From assembly GCA_036266195.1 (NCBI GenBank), contig DATANP010000085.1, positions 1-17,047 of the forward strand: a stretch of 17,047 bases of DNA, read 5' to 3'. The notes beneath the pieces are model-generated. The model saw only the letters and a program-made list of their open reading frames with translations, was not told the DNA's origin and did no database searches. The position numbers were made by a program, and so were the translations under genes. Each line of letters opens with the position of its first letter. Position 1 is the stretch's first letter. This document shows positions 8,615-15,471 of the stretch, piece after piece. Source of the stretch: DATMER01 sp036266195. GTDB taxonomy: Bacteria > Acidobacteriota > Thermoanaerobaculia > Multivoradales > UBA5704.

Positions 8615-9349
8615 CTACCAAGAGAGCTCGCGCGGGCTGAGGCGCTTCCCGATGCGCCGCTCGTCCGCGATGCGGCCGTCGGCCATGGACACCACGCGGT
8701 CGGCCATCTCCGAGATCGCGGCGTTGTGAGTGATCACCACCACCGACGTGCCCAGCTCGCGGCTCACCGTCTCGATCGCCTCCAGCACCACGATGCCCGT
8801 CGAAATATCGAGCGCGCCGGTGGGCTCGTCGCAGAGCAGCACGTCCGGCCGCTTGGCGATGGCCCGGGCAATGGCGACGCGCTGCTGCTGGCCGCCCGAG
8901 AGCTGTGCCGGAAAGTGATCCATCCGGTCGCCGAGCCCGACCAGCTTCAGGGCCGCCTCCGGCTCCATTGGGTCGTCGGTGATCTCGGTCACCAGAGAAA
9001 CGTTTTCCCGCGCCGTGAGGCTCGGGATCAGGTTGTAGAACTGGAATACGAAACCCACGTGGTGCCGGCGATACATCGTGAGCCGGCTCTCGTCGGCCGT
9101 GGTCAGTTCCTCGCCGCGGTAGCGCACCCGCCCCGCGGTCGGCACGTCCAGGCCGCCCAGGATGTTGAGCAGCGTGGACTTGCCGCTGCCGGAAGGACCG
9201 AGAAGCACGAGCAGCTCGCCTTCCTCAAGCGTCAGGTCGACCCCGCGCAGCGCGTGGACCTCGACCTCTCCCATTTTGTAAACCTTGGTGATCCCCTCCG
9301 CCTCGAAAACGCCGGAGGCAGTCGGGGCTTCCACGACAGCAGGTGTCAT
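8615..9349 (-). CDS. ABC transporter ATP-binding protein (LolD/MacB-type)
   Basis: Protein of 244 residues, the motor of the exporter. Visible: A-loop region VYKMGEVEVHALRGVDL, Walker A GPSGSGKST (51-59), Q-loop Gln103 in VFQFYNLIPSLTARENV, signature LSGGQQQR (150-157), Walker B LLCDEPTGALD (171-181) with catalytic Glu175, and H-loop His208 in VVVITHN. FYNLIPSLTARENV and DEPTGALD are typical of the LolD/MacB/FtsE group, which pairs with FtsX-type permeases like the one downstream. ATG 9349 overlaps the stop of the DinB-like gene as ATGA, so translation is probably coupled. Confidence 0.95.
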   Translation of the reverse strand: MTPAVVEAPTASGVFEAEGITKVYKMGEVEVHALRGVDLTLEEGELLVLLGPSGSGKSTLLNILGGLDVPTAGRVRYRGEELTTADESRLTMYRRHHVGFVFQFYNLIPSLTARENVSLVTEITDDPMEPEAALKLVGLGDRMDHFPAQLSGGQQQRVAIARAIAKRPDVLLCDEPTGALDISTGIVVLEAIETVSRELGTSVVVITHNAAISEMADRVVSMADGRIADERRIGKRLSPRELSW

Positions 9350-9729
9350 TTCGCAAGCCCCTTCCGGATCCTCTCGCCCAGCCAGAGGTGGCGCCGCTGG
9401 TGGGCGGCGAGGATGCGGAACGTGGAGTAGGCGTTGTAGTGGAACCGCGCGTCGAAGGGGGATACCACGTCCACCCGGTCGAGTGCCAGTCCGGCGGAGC
9501 GGCGAACCATGGCAGCCAGCGGATCCTGGAGCCGGTCGAAATCGGCCAGGACCTCGGCCGCAGGCCCGACTTCGGCGGGCACGAACGGAGCCGCGGTCCT
9601 GGTGCGCAGGAGGACTGGCGGTTCGGTCAGGCGTACGAGCAGCCAGCCGACGAAGTCACGCCGGAACGGCCCTTCTCCGGTCTCCAGGTCGCGGAGCTGG
9701 GGCGTCAGGTCGGGTCTGGGATCGGACAT
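9346..9729 (-). CDS. DinB-like protein, C-terminal half only; possible longer form from 9828
   Basis: From ATG 9729 (SD GGAG on the minus strand just upstream) the product is 127 residues. The C-terminal half matches the end of DinB_2-type four-helix proteins: SPFDARFHYNAYSTFRILAAHQRRHLW, with metal-type histidines in AAHQRRHLW. The first helices, normally carrying the WS..E.lEHL histidine, are missing, so a three-His metal site cannot form. The frame stays open to a second ATG at 9828, which also has GGAG upstream and would add 33 residues beginning with a hydrophobic stretch (YGLTLTLIFGSLMLA) like a signal or anchor. Which start is used is unclear. The gene's stop overlaps the ABC ATPase start, placing it first in the exporter operon. 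It may be a truncated remnant kept for coupling, or a repurposed protein. Confidence 0.65.
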   Translation of the reverse strand: MSDPRPDLTPQLRDLETGEGPFRRDFVGWLLVRLTEPPVLLRTRTAAPFVPAEVGPAAEVLADFDRLQDPLAAMVRRSAGLALDRVDVVSPFDARFHYNAYSTFRILAAHQRRHLWLGERIRKGLAK

Positions 9730-9730
9730 G

Positions 9731-9851
9731 ATCGTCTCTCCTGATATACGGGGCCCGGTCACTCCCCGATCCGCCAGCATGAGGCTCCCGAAGATCAACG
9801 TCAATGTCAGACCGTATTTCGCGTTCATCGTCTCTCCTCTCTCTTACGGGG
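9731..9851. repeat. Two copies of a translation-start segment in front of the DinB-like gene
   Basis: On the + strand ATCGTCTCTCCT occurs at 9731-9742 and 9827-9838, each followed 4-6 bases later by TACGGGG (9747-9753 and 9845-9851). On the - strand each copy supplies a GGAGAG SD just before an ATG (9729 and 9828). The copies are 96 bases apart, a multiple of three, so both starts share a frame. This looks like a small duplication or a recombination joint at the 5' end of the gene. Confidence 0.6.
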
Positions 9852-9892
9852 AGGCTCCCAGCCTTCCGCCATGGTCCCCAGAGTAGGAGAGC

Positions 9893-9936
9893 GACCGGCA
9901 TAGCCGCATCCGCCGATCGGCCTGTAGACCGGCATA
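9893..9936. repeat. Short direct repeat GACCGGCATA upstream of the exporter operon
   Basis: GACCGGCATA occurs at 9893-9902 and 9927-9936, start to start 34 bases, about three helical turns. It lies between the SGNH stop and the first gene of the - strand exporter operon. A same-face operator for a repressor or activator is possible but unproven; ten bases twice in GC-rich DNA can be chance. No clear -35/-10 pair was found here. Confidence 0.3.
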
Positions 9937-9957
9937 TTTTCGGGGAGGAGGCTGTCG

Positions 9958-10554
9958 TCAGGCCCCCAGGGCCTGCGCGATGGCCAGAGCGATCTTCAGA
10001 CCGCCCCGGCCCGACGGCTCGATCGGATTCGCGTAGTCTTCAGGCTCGGTGCAGATGAGCCGGAGGTCGATGAAGGGCAGACCGTACCGGAACGCGGTCC
10101 GAAGGATCACGTCGTTGAACAACATCAAAGCGATCCGAGCGACCCGGGCCTGTTCCGCCGGCAGGTTGCCCTCATAGATCGTACAGATCGTGGTCGGCAG
10201 ACCCACCTCGAGAACCTCCTCGATCGCCACCCTGTAATCCTCCTCGAACGCCTCGATCCGGGTCCGGAACAGTTCCAGCGCCTCCGTCGTGGAGCTGACG
10301 GGCAAGGCCAGCATGTCGCTGTTCATCAGGGCGTCGTTACCACCGATCGAGACCACCAGGTGGGTGGCATCCTGGGGAATCCGCTCCAGTTGAGCGGAAA
10401 GGTCGTCGGTGGTGCTGCCATCCACAGCCCGGAGAGTGGCTTTCCATTCAGCCGGAAGGATGGAACGAAGGTGGGTGATGACATCCGGCTCGTGACCGGT
10501 ATATGCGGCATTGTCGAAGATGGAATCGCCGAGGAGGATGATGTGGCGGCTCAT
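9958..10554 (-). CDS. SGNH/GDSL-type hydrolase with atypical last block
   Basis: Protein of 198 residues without a signal peptide, so probably a cytoplasmic esterase or deacylase-like enzyme. SGNH blocks seen: LLGDSIFDN (nucleophile Ser11), DGSTTDDL (oxyanion Gly46), VSIGGNDAL (oxyanion Asn73). The usual C-terminal DxxH block is not visible; instead the end reads NPIEPSGRGGLKIA (176-189). Similar NPIEPS..GG.KIA endings occur, from memory, in a distinct group of SGNH-like proteins. The start has GGAGGAG four bases upstream (- strand). It is divergent from the methyltransferase. Substrate unknown; without the His, hydrolysis is not certain. Confidence 0.85.
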   Translation of the reverse strand: MSRHIILLGDSIFDNAAYTGHEPDVITHLRSILPAEWKATLRAVDGSTTDDLSAQLERIPQDATHLVVSIGGNDALMNSDMLALPVSSTTEALELFRTRIEAFEEDYRVAIEEVLEVGLPTTICTIYEGNLPAEQARVARIALMLFNDVILRTAFRYGLPFIDLRLICTEPEDYANPIEPSGRGGLKIALAIAQALGA

Positions 10555-10624
10555 CCGGCTCCTCCGTCAGGATCTCCCATAGGCTTCGTAGACAATCTTT
10601 CCGGCCGTGCCCATGGTCAGGCAC

Positions 10625-10630
10625 TATACT
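10625..10630 (+). promoter_or_regulatory. Possible -10 box (TATACT) of methyltransferase, leaderless arrangement
   Basis: TATACT differs from the TATAAT consensus by one base and ends six bases before ATG 10637. If used, transcription would begin at or next to the start codon. No SD precedes that ATG. No good -35 is seen 16-18 bases upstream. Confidence 0.4.
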
Positions 10631-10636
10631 CTGATC

Positions 10637-11437
10637 ATGAGAGACGGGAAACAGGTCTCTGACTCCTGGGAGCGCGGGAATCCTTACGAGCAGTACGTCG
10701 GACGCTGGAGCCGCCAGGTCGCGCCGCTGTTTCTCTCATGGCTGAGCCTTCCGGCCGGCCGGAGATGGCTTGATGTGGGATGCGGCACCGGAGCACTGTC
10801 CGCGGCGATTGTCGATCTCTGCTCGCCGGCCTCGGTGGCAGGTATCGAGCCTTCCGAGGGATTTCTCAAGACCGCCAGGGAGAGCCTCGGTGATCGGGTG
10901 ACCTTTTATCAAGGCACCGCGACGGAGATCCCGCTCAGCGACTCGTCGGTCGATGTGGTGGTTTCGGGGCTGGCCCTGAACTTCGTCCCGGATCAACGGG
11001 CCGCGCTCGCCGAGATGTCGCGGGTGACCATTCAGGGCGGCACGATCGCGGCCTATGTCTGGGACTATGCCGGGAAGATGGAGCTGATGCGGTACTTCTG
11101 GGACGCCGCAGTCAAACTCGACCCGCAAGCCGCCAGCCTGGATGAAGGCCCCCGGTTTCCGCTGTGCCGCCCGGAGGCGCTTGAGCAACTCTTCATGGAC
11201 GCAGGCCTGGAAAGAGTCGAGGTGGCAGCCATAGACATCCAGACGCCCTTCAAGAGCTTCGAGGAATACTGGCAGCCCTTCCTCGGCGGCCAAGGGCCGG
11301 CTCCCGCGTATACCATGTCGCTGGACGAGGCCGGGAGAGCGCGCCTGCGGGACTGCCTGCGAGAGCGCATCCCCACCGAGGCAGACGGCTCGATCTCATT
11401 GACAGCTCGGGCCTTGGCAGTTCGCGCTGCCCGGTAA
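10637..11437 (+). CDS. Class I SAM-dependent methyltransferase (Methyltransf_11-like)
   Basis: Product of 266 residues from ATG 10637. The SAM site is clear: motif I LDVGCGTG (45-52), an acidic end of the second strand in GIEPSEG, the EIPLSDSSVDVVVSGLALNF block for motifs II/III, and LAEMSRV. The C-terminal half (FKSFEEYWQPFLGG) probably forms the substrate cap. The substrate (small molecule, quinone-like or other) cannot be assigned. The frame also allows GTG 10607 or ATG 10613, but ATG 10637 is preferred because conserved-looking sequence (WERGNPYEQYVGRWSR) begins after it and a TATACT box would fall inside the longer versions. It ends six bases from the convergent metallo-beta-lactamase gene. 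Confidence 0.88.
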   Translation: MRDGKQVSDSWERGNPYEQYVGRWSRQVAPLFLSWLSLPAGRRWLDVGCGTGALSAAIVDLCSPASVAGIEPSEGFLKTARESLGDRVTFYQGTATEIPLSDSSVDVVVSGLALNFVPDQRAALAEMSRVTIQGGTIAAYVWDYAGKMELMRYFWDAAVKLDPQAASLDEGPRFPLCRPEALEQLFMDAGLERVEVAAIDIQTPFKSFEEYWQPFLGGQGPAPAYTMSLDEAGRARLRDCLRERIPTEADGSISLTARALAVRAAR

Positions 11438-11443
11438 GCTTCT

Positions 11444-13171
11444 TCAGGCCGTCGCCGGCGGGGTCACCGTGTATTCAAAATAAAGATCGGTGCTCGCATC
11501 CAGGAAGCTCTTGGAGGAGCGGATGCGCGGCGCTCCTTCGATCGGCGCCAGGGTGGATTCCGCGTCTTTGGGCGTCGCTCCCTCGTCGTTGCGGACGATG
11601 CGGCCCCCGGTGCGGATCGCCAGTTCCTTGACCAGCGAGCGCAGCGGCATCTCTCCATAGTGGGCCAGGTCCCGGGCCACGTGCTCGTCCACGGGAAGGA
11701 AGGCCACCAGCTCGGCCGTTCCGTCGGAGCGGCCCATCAGCTCCAGGCCCTGCTGGCGCAGGGTGGCGTTGTGGCTGCCATGGTGGCCCACCTTGTAGAG
11801 CACGGTGCGACGCAGGAGATCTTCCGCGGTCACCTTGCGGTCGCCGGCCCTCCAGACCATGTCCTTGCCCAGCTCGCGCTGGCCCAATTTCACCTTGCCG
11901 AACCAGGAGCGCCAATTGCCGACCTGGGCATCGCCAGGGAACAGCAAAATCTTTCCTTCTCCGGGCGGTCCGACTTCGATGGCCAGCGCGAGGCTCGTGT
12001 TGTTGGTGGCATTGTCGAGTTGAAGCGCGAACTCGCCCGCGGCTTCCAGCCAGTCGCCGTCGACGCGCCTCCATTTGTCCTTGGAGTCGAAATAGCCCCG
12101 GAACAGCGGTTCGGCCGCGGCGCCGACGGTGTCTCCGGCTTCTGCGGCCTTTTGAACCTTGACGAACGGGATCTGGTAGACGTCGTCGAACGGGATGCTC
12201 ATGCTCCGCGCTTCCCGCAGATCGTCGGAGGTGGGCACGGAATCGTGGCTCTCTGGCATGGCGCCGCAGGCCGCGAAGAAGGAGGCTTCGACGGCCGCGG
12301 CCATGGCTTTCGGATAGACCTCGTCTCCGCTGGGATCGGTCCGTTTGATCAGGACGGAATCCTCGGGCGGACCGAGCACGTACACGCGCACGCCGCTCAC
12401 GCCGGACAGGGAGAGGGTGTCCTCGCCGGGCTTGAGGAACCGCGTGCGGTCCTTGCCATAGGTATCGCGGAGCCACTCCATGGATTCCTCGGTCTGGACG
12501 CTCTTCTTCGCACCGAAAACGTTTCCACCGGCAGCGCCCATTCCGGCGGATGCCTGGGCCTCCACGGGTGGGCCGAAGAAGTCGAGCATCTTGCCCACCA
12601 GCTCGGCGGTGGCGCTCTGGGCTCCGAAACCCTGCATCCGCGTGAGTGCCTGGGCCAGTGCATTCCGCGCGGCGACGCGACCCTCGTGGAGATCCCGGGC
12701 CAGGGAGATTCTCAAATCCTCGGTCCAGGCCATCCAGAGCTCGCCAAGCTTGATCTCGTCGGCGAAAAGCTTCTGGGCTTGCGTCGGGTGGAAACCGGAG
12801 ACATGGTCCCAATGCTCGTGAGTGATCACCAGGACATCGAGGCGGCCGCCGGTCGCGTCGCGGATGTTCTCGACGATCTCCTTGATGCGCGTCACGTTGC
12901 CGGGCTCGGGGGTTTTGAAATAGACGCCGCAATCGATCATCAGATAGAAGGCGTCCCTGGTGCTCCGGCCCTTGCGGAAGGCCAGAAGGAAGCAATCGCC
13001 TAGGCCCGTGCGATACATGCGGACCTTGACGCCTTTGGACGGCGGGGTCATCCTCCCGTTCGACGCGGCGGTGCTCTTCCTGGGCTTTTTCGCCGCCGGT
13101 TTCTTCGCTGCCGCCTTCTTGGCCGGCACTTTCTTGACCGATTTTTTGGACGCGGTGGCCTTCGGGCTCAT
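11444..13171 (-). CDS. ComEC-like metallo-beta-lactamase-fold hydrolase with Lys/Ala-rich N-terminal tail
   Basis: Protein of 575 residues, no signal peptide. Residues 1-45 are a basic histone-H1-like tail (repeats such as AKKAAAKKPAAKK). The MBL fold then begins: YRTGLGDCFLLAF (53-65), LMIDCGV (77-83), zinc motif THEHWDH (His118, His120, Asp122, His123), later NNTSLALAIEVG (390-401), LLFPGDAQ with zinc Asp414, and VGHHGSHN with His463. This order, especially GLGDCF and GHHGSH, is that of ComEC/Rec2-type MBL domains, usually nucleases or phosphodiesterases. About 260 residues (130-390) of unassigned sequence are inserted inside the fold. The frame continues upstream to 13756 over the protease gene; ATG 13171 is chosen for its AAAGGAA SD and lysine-tail start. 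It begins 14 bases after the protease stop, so the two form an operon. Target unknown; nucleic acid is plausible given the tail. Confidence 0.88.
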   Translation of the reverse strand: MSPKATASKKSVKKVPAKKAAAKKPAAKKPRKSTAASNGRMTPPSKGVKVRMYRTGLGDCFLLAFRKGRSTRDAFYLMIDCGVYFKTPEPGNVTRIKEIVENIRDATGGRLDVLVITHEHWDHVSGFHPTQAQKLFADEIKLGELWMAWTEDLRISLARDLHEGRVAARNALAQALTRMQGFGAQSATAELVGKMLDFFGPPVEAQASAGMGAAGGNVFGAKKSVQTEESMEWLRDTYGKDRTRFLKPGEDTLSLSGVSGVRVYVLGPPEDSVLIKRTDPSGDEVYPKAMAAAVEASFFAACGAMPESHDSVPTSDDLREARSMSIPFDDVYQIPFVKVQKAAEAGDTVGAAAEPLFRGYFDSKDKWRRVDGDWLEAAGEFALQLDNATNNTSLALAIEVGPPGEGKILLFPGDAQVGNWRSWFGKVKLGQRELGKDMVWRAGDRKVTAEDLLRRTVLYKVGHHGSHNATLRQQGLELMGRSDGTAELVAFLPVDEHVARDLAHYGEMPLRSLVKELAIRTGGRIVRNDEGATPKDAESTLAPIEGAPRIRSSKSFLDASTDLYFEYTVTPPATA

Positions 13172-13185
13172 CCGGATTTCCTTTC

Positions 13186-15183
13186 TCAGCGGCGGTGCAG
13201 GAGCGCGAAAGGCTCGCGGATCGCGGCGCGCGGGTCCGCGGGCGAGTAGGTGGCGCGCAGCGACGTATTCCGGCCTGTTGCGAAGGCCCGCTGGCGCGCC
13301 AGCCTTGTTTCGCTCTTGATGCTTTTGAGGATGCAGTAGCGGATGTCGCCGGTTTCGCCATCGATCAGCAGCGTGCAGCCGCCGCGGAATTTGAAGTCCT
13401 GGCGGAGATCGTCCCAGAAGCGCGGCGAATCCCAGGGCAGCGCTTCGGCTTCGTTCTGACGCTCTACTGTGAAATATCCCCGCCGCCGCTGGACAAGCTC
13501 CACGACAAGGTCGAGCTTGGTGCCGCCGCCTTCGACCGGCCGGCGGGCCGTGCGCACGGAGTGGACTTCCAGGGAAGGGAGCTTGTCGTAATTGCTGCGG
13601 AAGATCGTCGGCGGCGCATCGGCTCCGAGCGCGAGTCCGAGGGCGCGGGCCTCCTCGGAATCCGCCGGAATGTTCTTCTTGATCCAATTCCAGGCGATCT
13701 TCTGGTACTGATCGTTGAGCGTGCCGATGTCCTCGCGCCGGCTGCTCGCCTGCCACTCCAGGGTCAGGCGGCGCTTTTTTCTATCTTTTTCCTTGAGCAT
13801 GCTGTCGATGAGCTCGCGGAGGAGGCCATAGAAACTCGGTTTCGAGTGGCGCTGCCAGCGCAGCGCGTCCGCCGCCAGGGTGCGGACTCCGCGCGGATAG
13901 ATGCCACGGCGGCGGAACGCTTCGATCACGGCGATCCGGTAGCAGAGGGTGTCATCCGGCACCACATCCCAGTCGGCAGTGACCAGCGCGCGCAGGTATT
14001 CGCCGAAGGTGATGTCCACGGGCGGGCAGTAGTCCAGGGCGCGGATGGCCATATGAAGGATGTGGCCGGCGGTCTTGGTGGCCTCGTCGGCCATGCGGTT
14101 GACGAGATCGGGATGGAGGTTTCCCGCCGGCAGGACTCCGGTGCCGCCGGTGGCGATGCGCAGCAGGTCGGAGATCCGCGAACGATAGATCGAAAGGAAG
14201 GCGTCGAACATGGCGGCCACGAGGATGGCGCCGCGGTCGTGGGGCTCGGTTGTGACCGGATATCGTTCAGGATCCGGCACCTCCGGCTCCCACTTTCCCG
14301 TATCCGGATTGACGTGGCCGATGGCGTCGCGCAGCGCTCCACGGTTTCCGATCGCCTGGCCGAACTGGTGTGCCAGCTCGCCCAGCAGGTTCTGGCTCGC
14401 GAGGTCGCCGCGCGTTTTCGCGATCTGATGGCGGAGGGCTTCCGGCTGTTGGAAGTGCTGGAACAGGGCCACGATGTCGGCGAAAGCTTCGTGGAACGCC
14501 AGCACGTCGGGGTTGCTCGACTCCGCGAAATATCGATGCATGCCGTCGAGGAGCGCGTGCGTGGTCTCGTGCGCGATCACGTCGTGCGACAGGCAGGTGA
14601 AGACGAGGCCGCCCGGCAGGTTTTCCGCCGGGTTGGAAAGGATGGACGGGAAGTAGCCGAAGAGCAGGGCCTTCTTGTCCGGGCTGTAGTAGGCGTTGGC
14701 CTCGCGCAGGGCGTGCGGGTAGATCCGCAGGCGGTGGACGGGATCGGACGACGTGACCTCGCGGGTTTTTTCGTCGCGCACGAACTGGGGCGCCCACAGG
14801 GCCCGGCGGCCCAGGGCCTGCTCGAAGTTCTGGATGGTGCTCATGGCGACGGCGTAGACCATCTGCTGATGGAATTTCGGGTTGCCCTCGGAGGGCGCCA
14901 GCCCGTCCTGCGCCAGGAGGCCGGGATCGTTGAGGTCGACCGGCGCGTAGAAGCAGTTGCTGGGCGCGTCGTAATCCATCACTTCGAGGTAGTCGCCCAC
15001 CGGTCCCCGCTCGAGGTCTTCCCAGGGGACGCGGAGCACCATCTGGTTGATCAGACTGGTTTCGAGCTGCGTGGCGAGGCTCGGGTCGAAGGTGTAGACC
15101 CGCAGCCGGCGGTAGGGCGGCGGCTCCTGGAGTGCGCGGGAAGCGGCGCTCTCGGTCCACTGTTCGGGCTGGTCCTTCACCAT
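13186..15183 (-). CDS. Gluzincin zinc metalloprotease, thermolysin-like site, no signal peptide
   Basis: Protein of 665 residues. The active site reads DVIAHETTHALLDG (zinc ligands His205 and His209, catalytic Glu206) and, 23 residues after His209, HEAFADIVALF with third ligand Glu232 and Asp236, as in the M4 thermolysin clan. His315 in EPHDRGAILVAAMFDAF sits where M4 enzymes have the transition-state His. Unlike thermolysins there is no signal peptide or obvious propeptide, so it probably acts in the cytoplasm. The C-terminal ~110 residues (from SLEVHSVRTARR) form a separate predicted beta-rich unit I do not recognise. A very basic KEKDRKKRR stretch lies before it. The start has GGGGGAGG four bases upstream. 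It is followed by the MBL gene. The protease call is firm; substrate and role are unknown. Confidence 0.88.
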   Translation of the reverse strand: MVKDQPEQWTESAASRALQEPPPYRRLRVYTFDPSLATQLETSLINQMVLRVPWEDLERGPVGDYLEVMDYDAPSNCFYAPVDLNDPGLLAQDGLAPSEGNPKFHQQMVYAVAMSTIQNFEQALGRRALWAPQFVRDEKTREVTSSDPVHRLRIYPHALREANAYYSPDKKALLFGYFPSILSNPAENLPGGLVFTCLSHDVIAHETTHALLDGMHRYFAESSNPDVLAFHEAFADIVALFQHFQQPEALRHQIAKTRGDLASQNLLGELAHQFGQAIGNRGALRDAIGHVNPDTGKWEPEVPDPERYPVTTEPHDRGAILVAAMFDAFLSIYRSRISDLLRIATGGTGVLPAGNLHPDLVNRMADEATKTAGHILHMAIRALDYCPPVDITFGEYLRALVTADWDVVPDDTLCYRIAVIEAFRRRGIYPRGVRTLAADALRWQRHSKPSFYGLLRELIDSMLKEKDRKKRRLTLEWQASSRREDIGTLNDQYQKIAWNWIKKNIPADSEEARALGLALGADAPPTIFRSNYDKLPSLEVHSVRTARRPVEGGGTKLDLVVELVQRRRGYFTVERQNEAEALPWDSPRFWDDLRQDFKFRGGCTLLIDGETGDIRYCILKSIKSETRLARQRAFATGRNTSLRATYSPADPRAAIREPFALLHRR

Positions 15184-15230
15184 GCTGCCTCCCCCTCTCT
15201 GTATGAGGCAATGCTACAACTAAAAGAGGC

Positions 15231-15260
15231 TTGACTTCGCCCCTCTCCCGGTTCTATCGT
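15231..15260 (+). promoter_or_regulatory. Sigma70-type promoter of the SAM riboswitch-metB unit
   Basis: TTGACT at 15231-15236 (five of six matches to TTGACA) and TATCGT at 15255-15260 are separated by 18 bases. The expected start of transcription, about 15267, falls just before the first strand of riboswitch helix P1 at 15270. Confidence 0.7.
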
Positions 15261-15267
15261 CTGTTTC

Positions 15268-15388
15268 GACTCATCGAGACCGGCTGAGGGAATAGGCCCG
15301 AAGACGCCGGGGCAACCGTCGGAGCCAACCACTCCGAAAAGGTGCCAACTCCTACGGCAAGCCATGGCGGCTCGCCGGCAGATGAGAG
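15268..15388 (+). promoter_or_regulatory. SAM-I (S-box) riboswitch
   Basis: Binds S-adenosylmethionine and controls methionine genes. Seen: P1 CTCATC (15270-15275) pairs perfectly with GATGAG (15381-15386). Conserved core: TGAGGGA (15285-15291), GGCCC (15295-15299), GGGGCAACC (15309-15317), GGTGCCAACTCC (15341-15352). P3 is CGGAG/CTCCG (15320-15324 with 15332-15336). P4 is AGCC/GGCT (15360-15363 with 15369-15372) inside CGGC/GCCG. The arrangement matches the S-box consensus throughout, and a metB gene follows. A reading frame continues through this element, but it is not part of MetB. Confidence 0.94.
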
Positions 15389-15429
15389 CCAGGGAACGCA
15401 GCGCGTGGGTCCTGGCGACGATCTGGCGG

Positions 15430-15465
15430 TCCTCCGTAGGGTTTCCGATGGGCGAGCAAGGAGGA
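15430..15465 (+). promoter_or_regulatory. metB ribosome binding site and candidate anti-SD of the riboswitch
   Basis: AAGGAGG at 15458-15464 lies seven bases before ATG 15472 and fixes the start. TCCTCC at 15430-15435 is the exact complement of GGAGGA at 15460-15465, so a hairpin could hide the SD. No GC stem followed by a T run is seen between the aptamer and metB, so control at translation start is more likely than termination. The helix that would release the anti-SD when SAM is absent was not resolved. Confidence 0.55.
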
Positions 15466-15471
15466 TCCCAG

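Noticed and set aside
13172..13756. 195-residue N-terminal extension of the MBL protein
   Set aside because: Arg/Pro-rich sequence lying over the protease 3' end; a good SD and the natural Lys-tail start are at 13171.
13195..15234. Long + strand open frame opposite the metalloprotease
   Set aside because: Antisense shadow; no recognisable motif, while the - strand carries a full HExxH protease.
15364..15471. Longer MetB start from within the riboswitch
   Set aside because: The extra 36 residues are encoded by the aptamer and control region; the strong SD belongs to ATG 15472.
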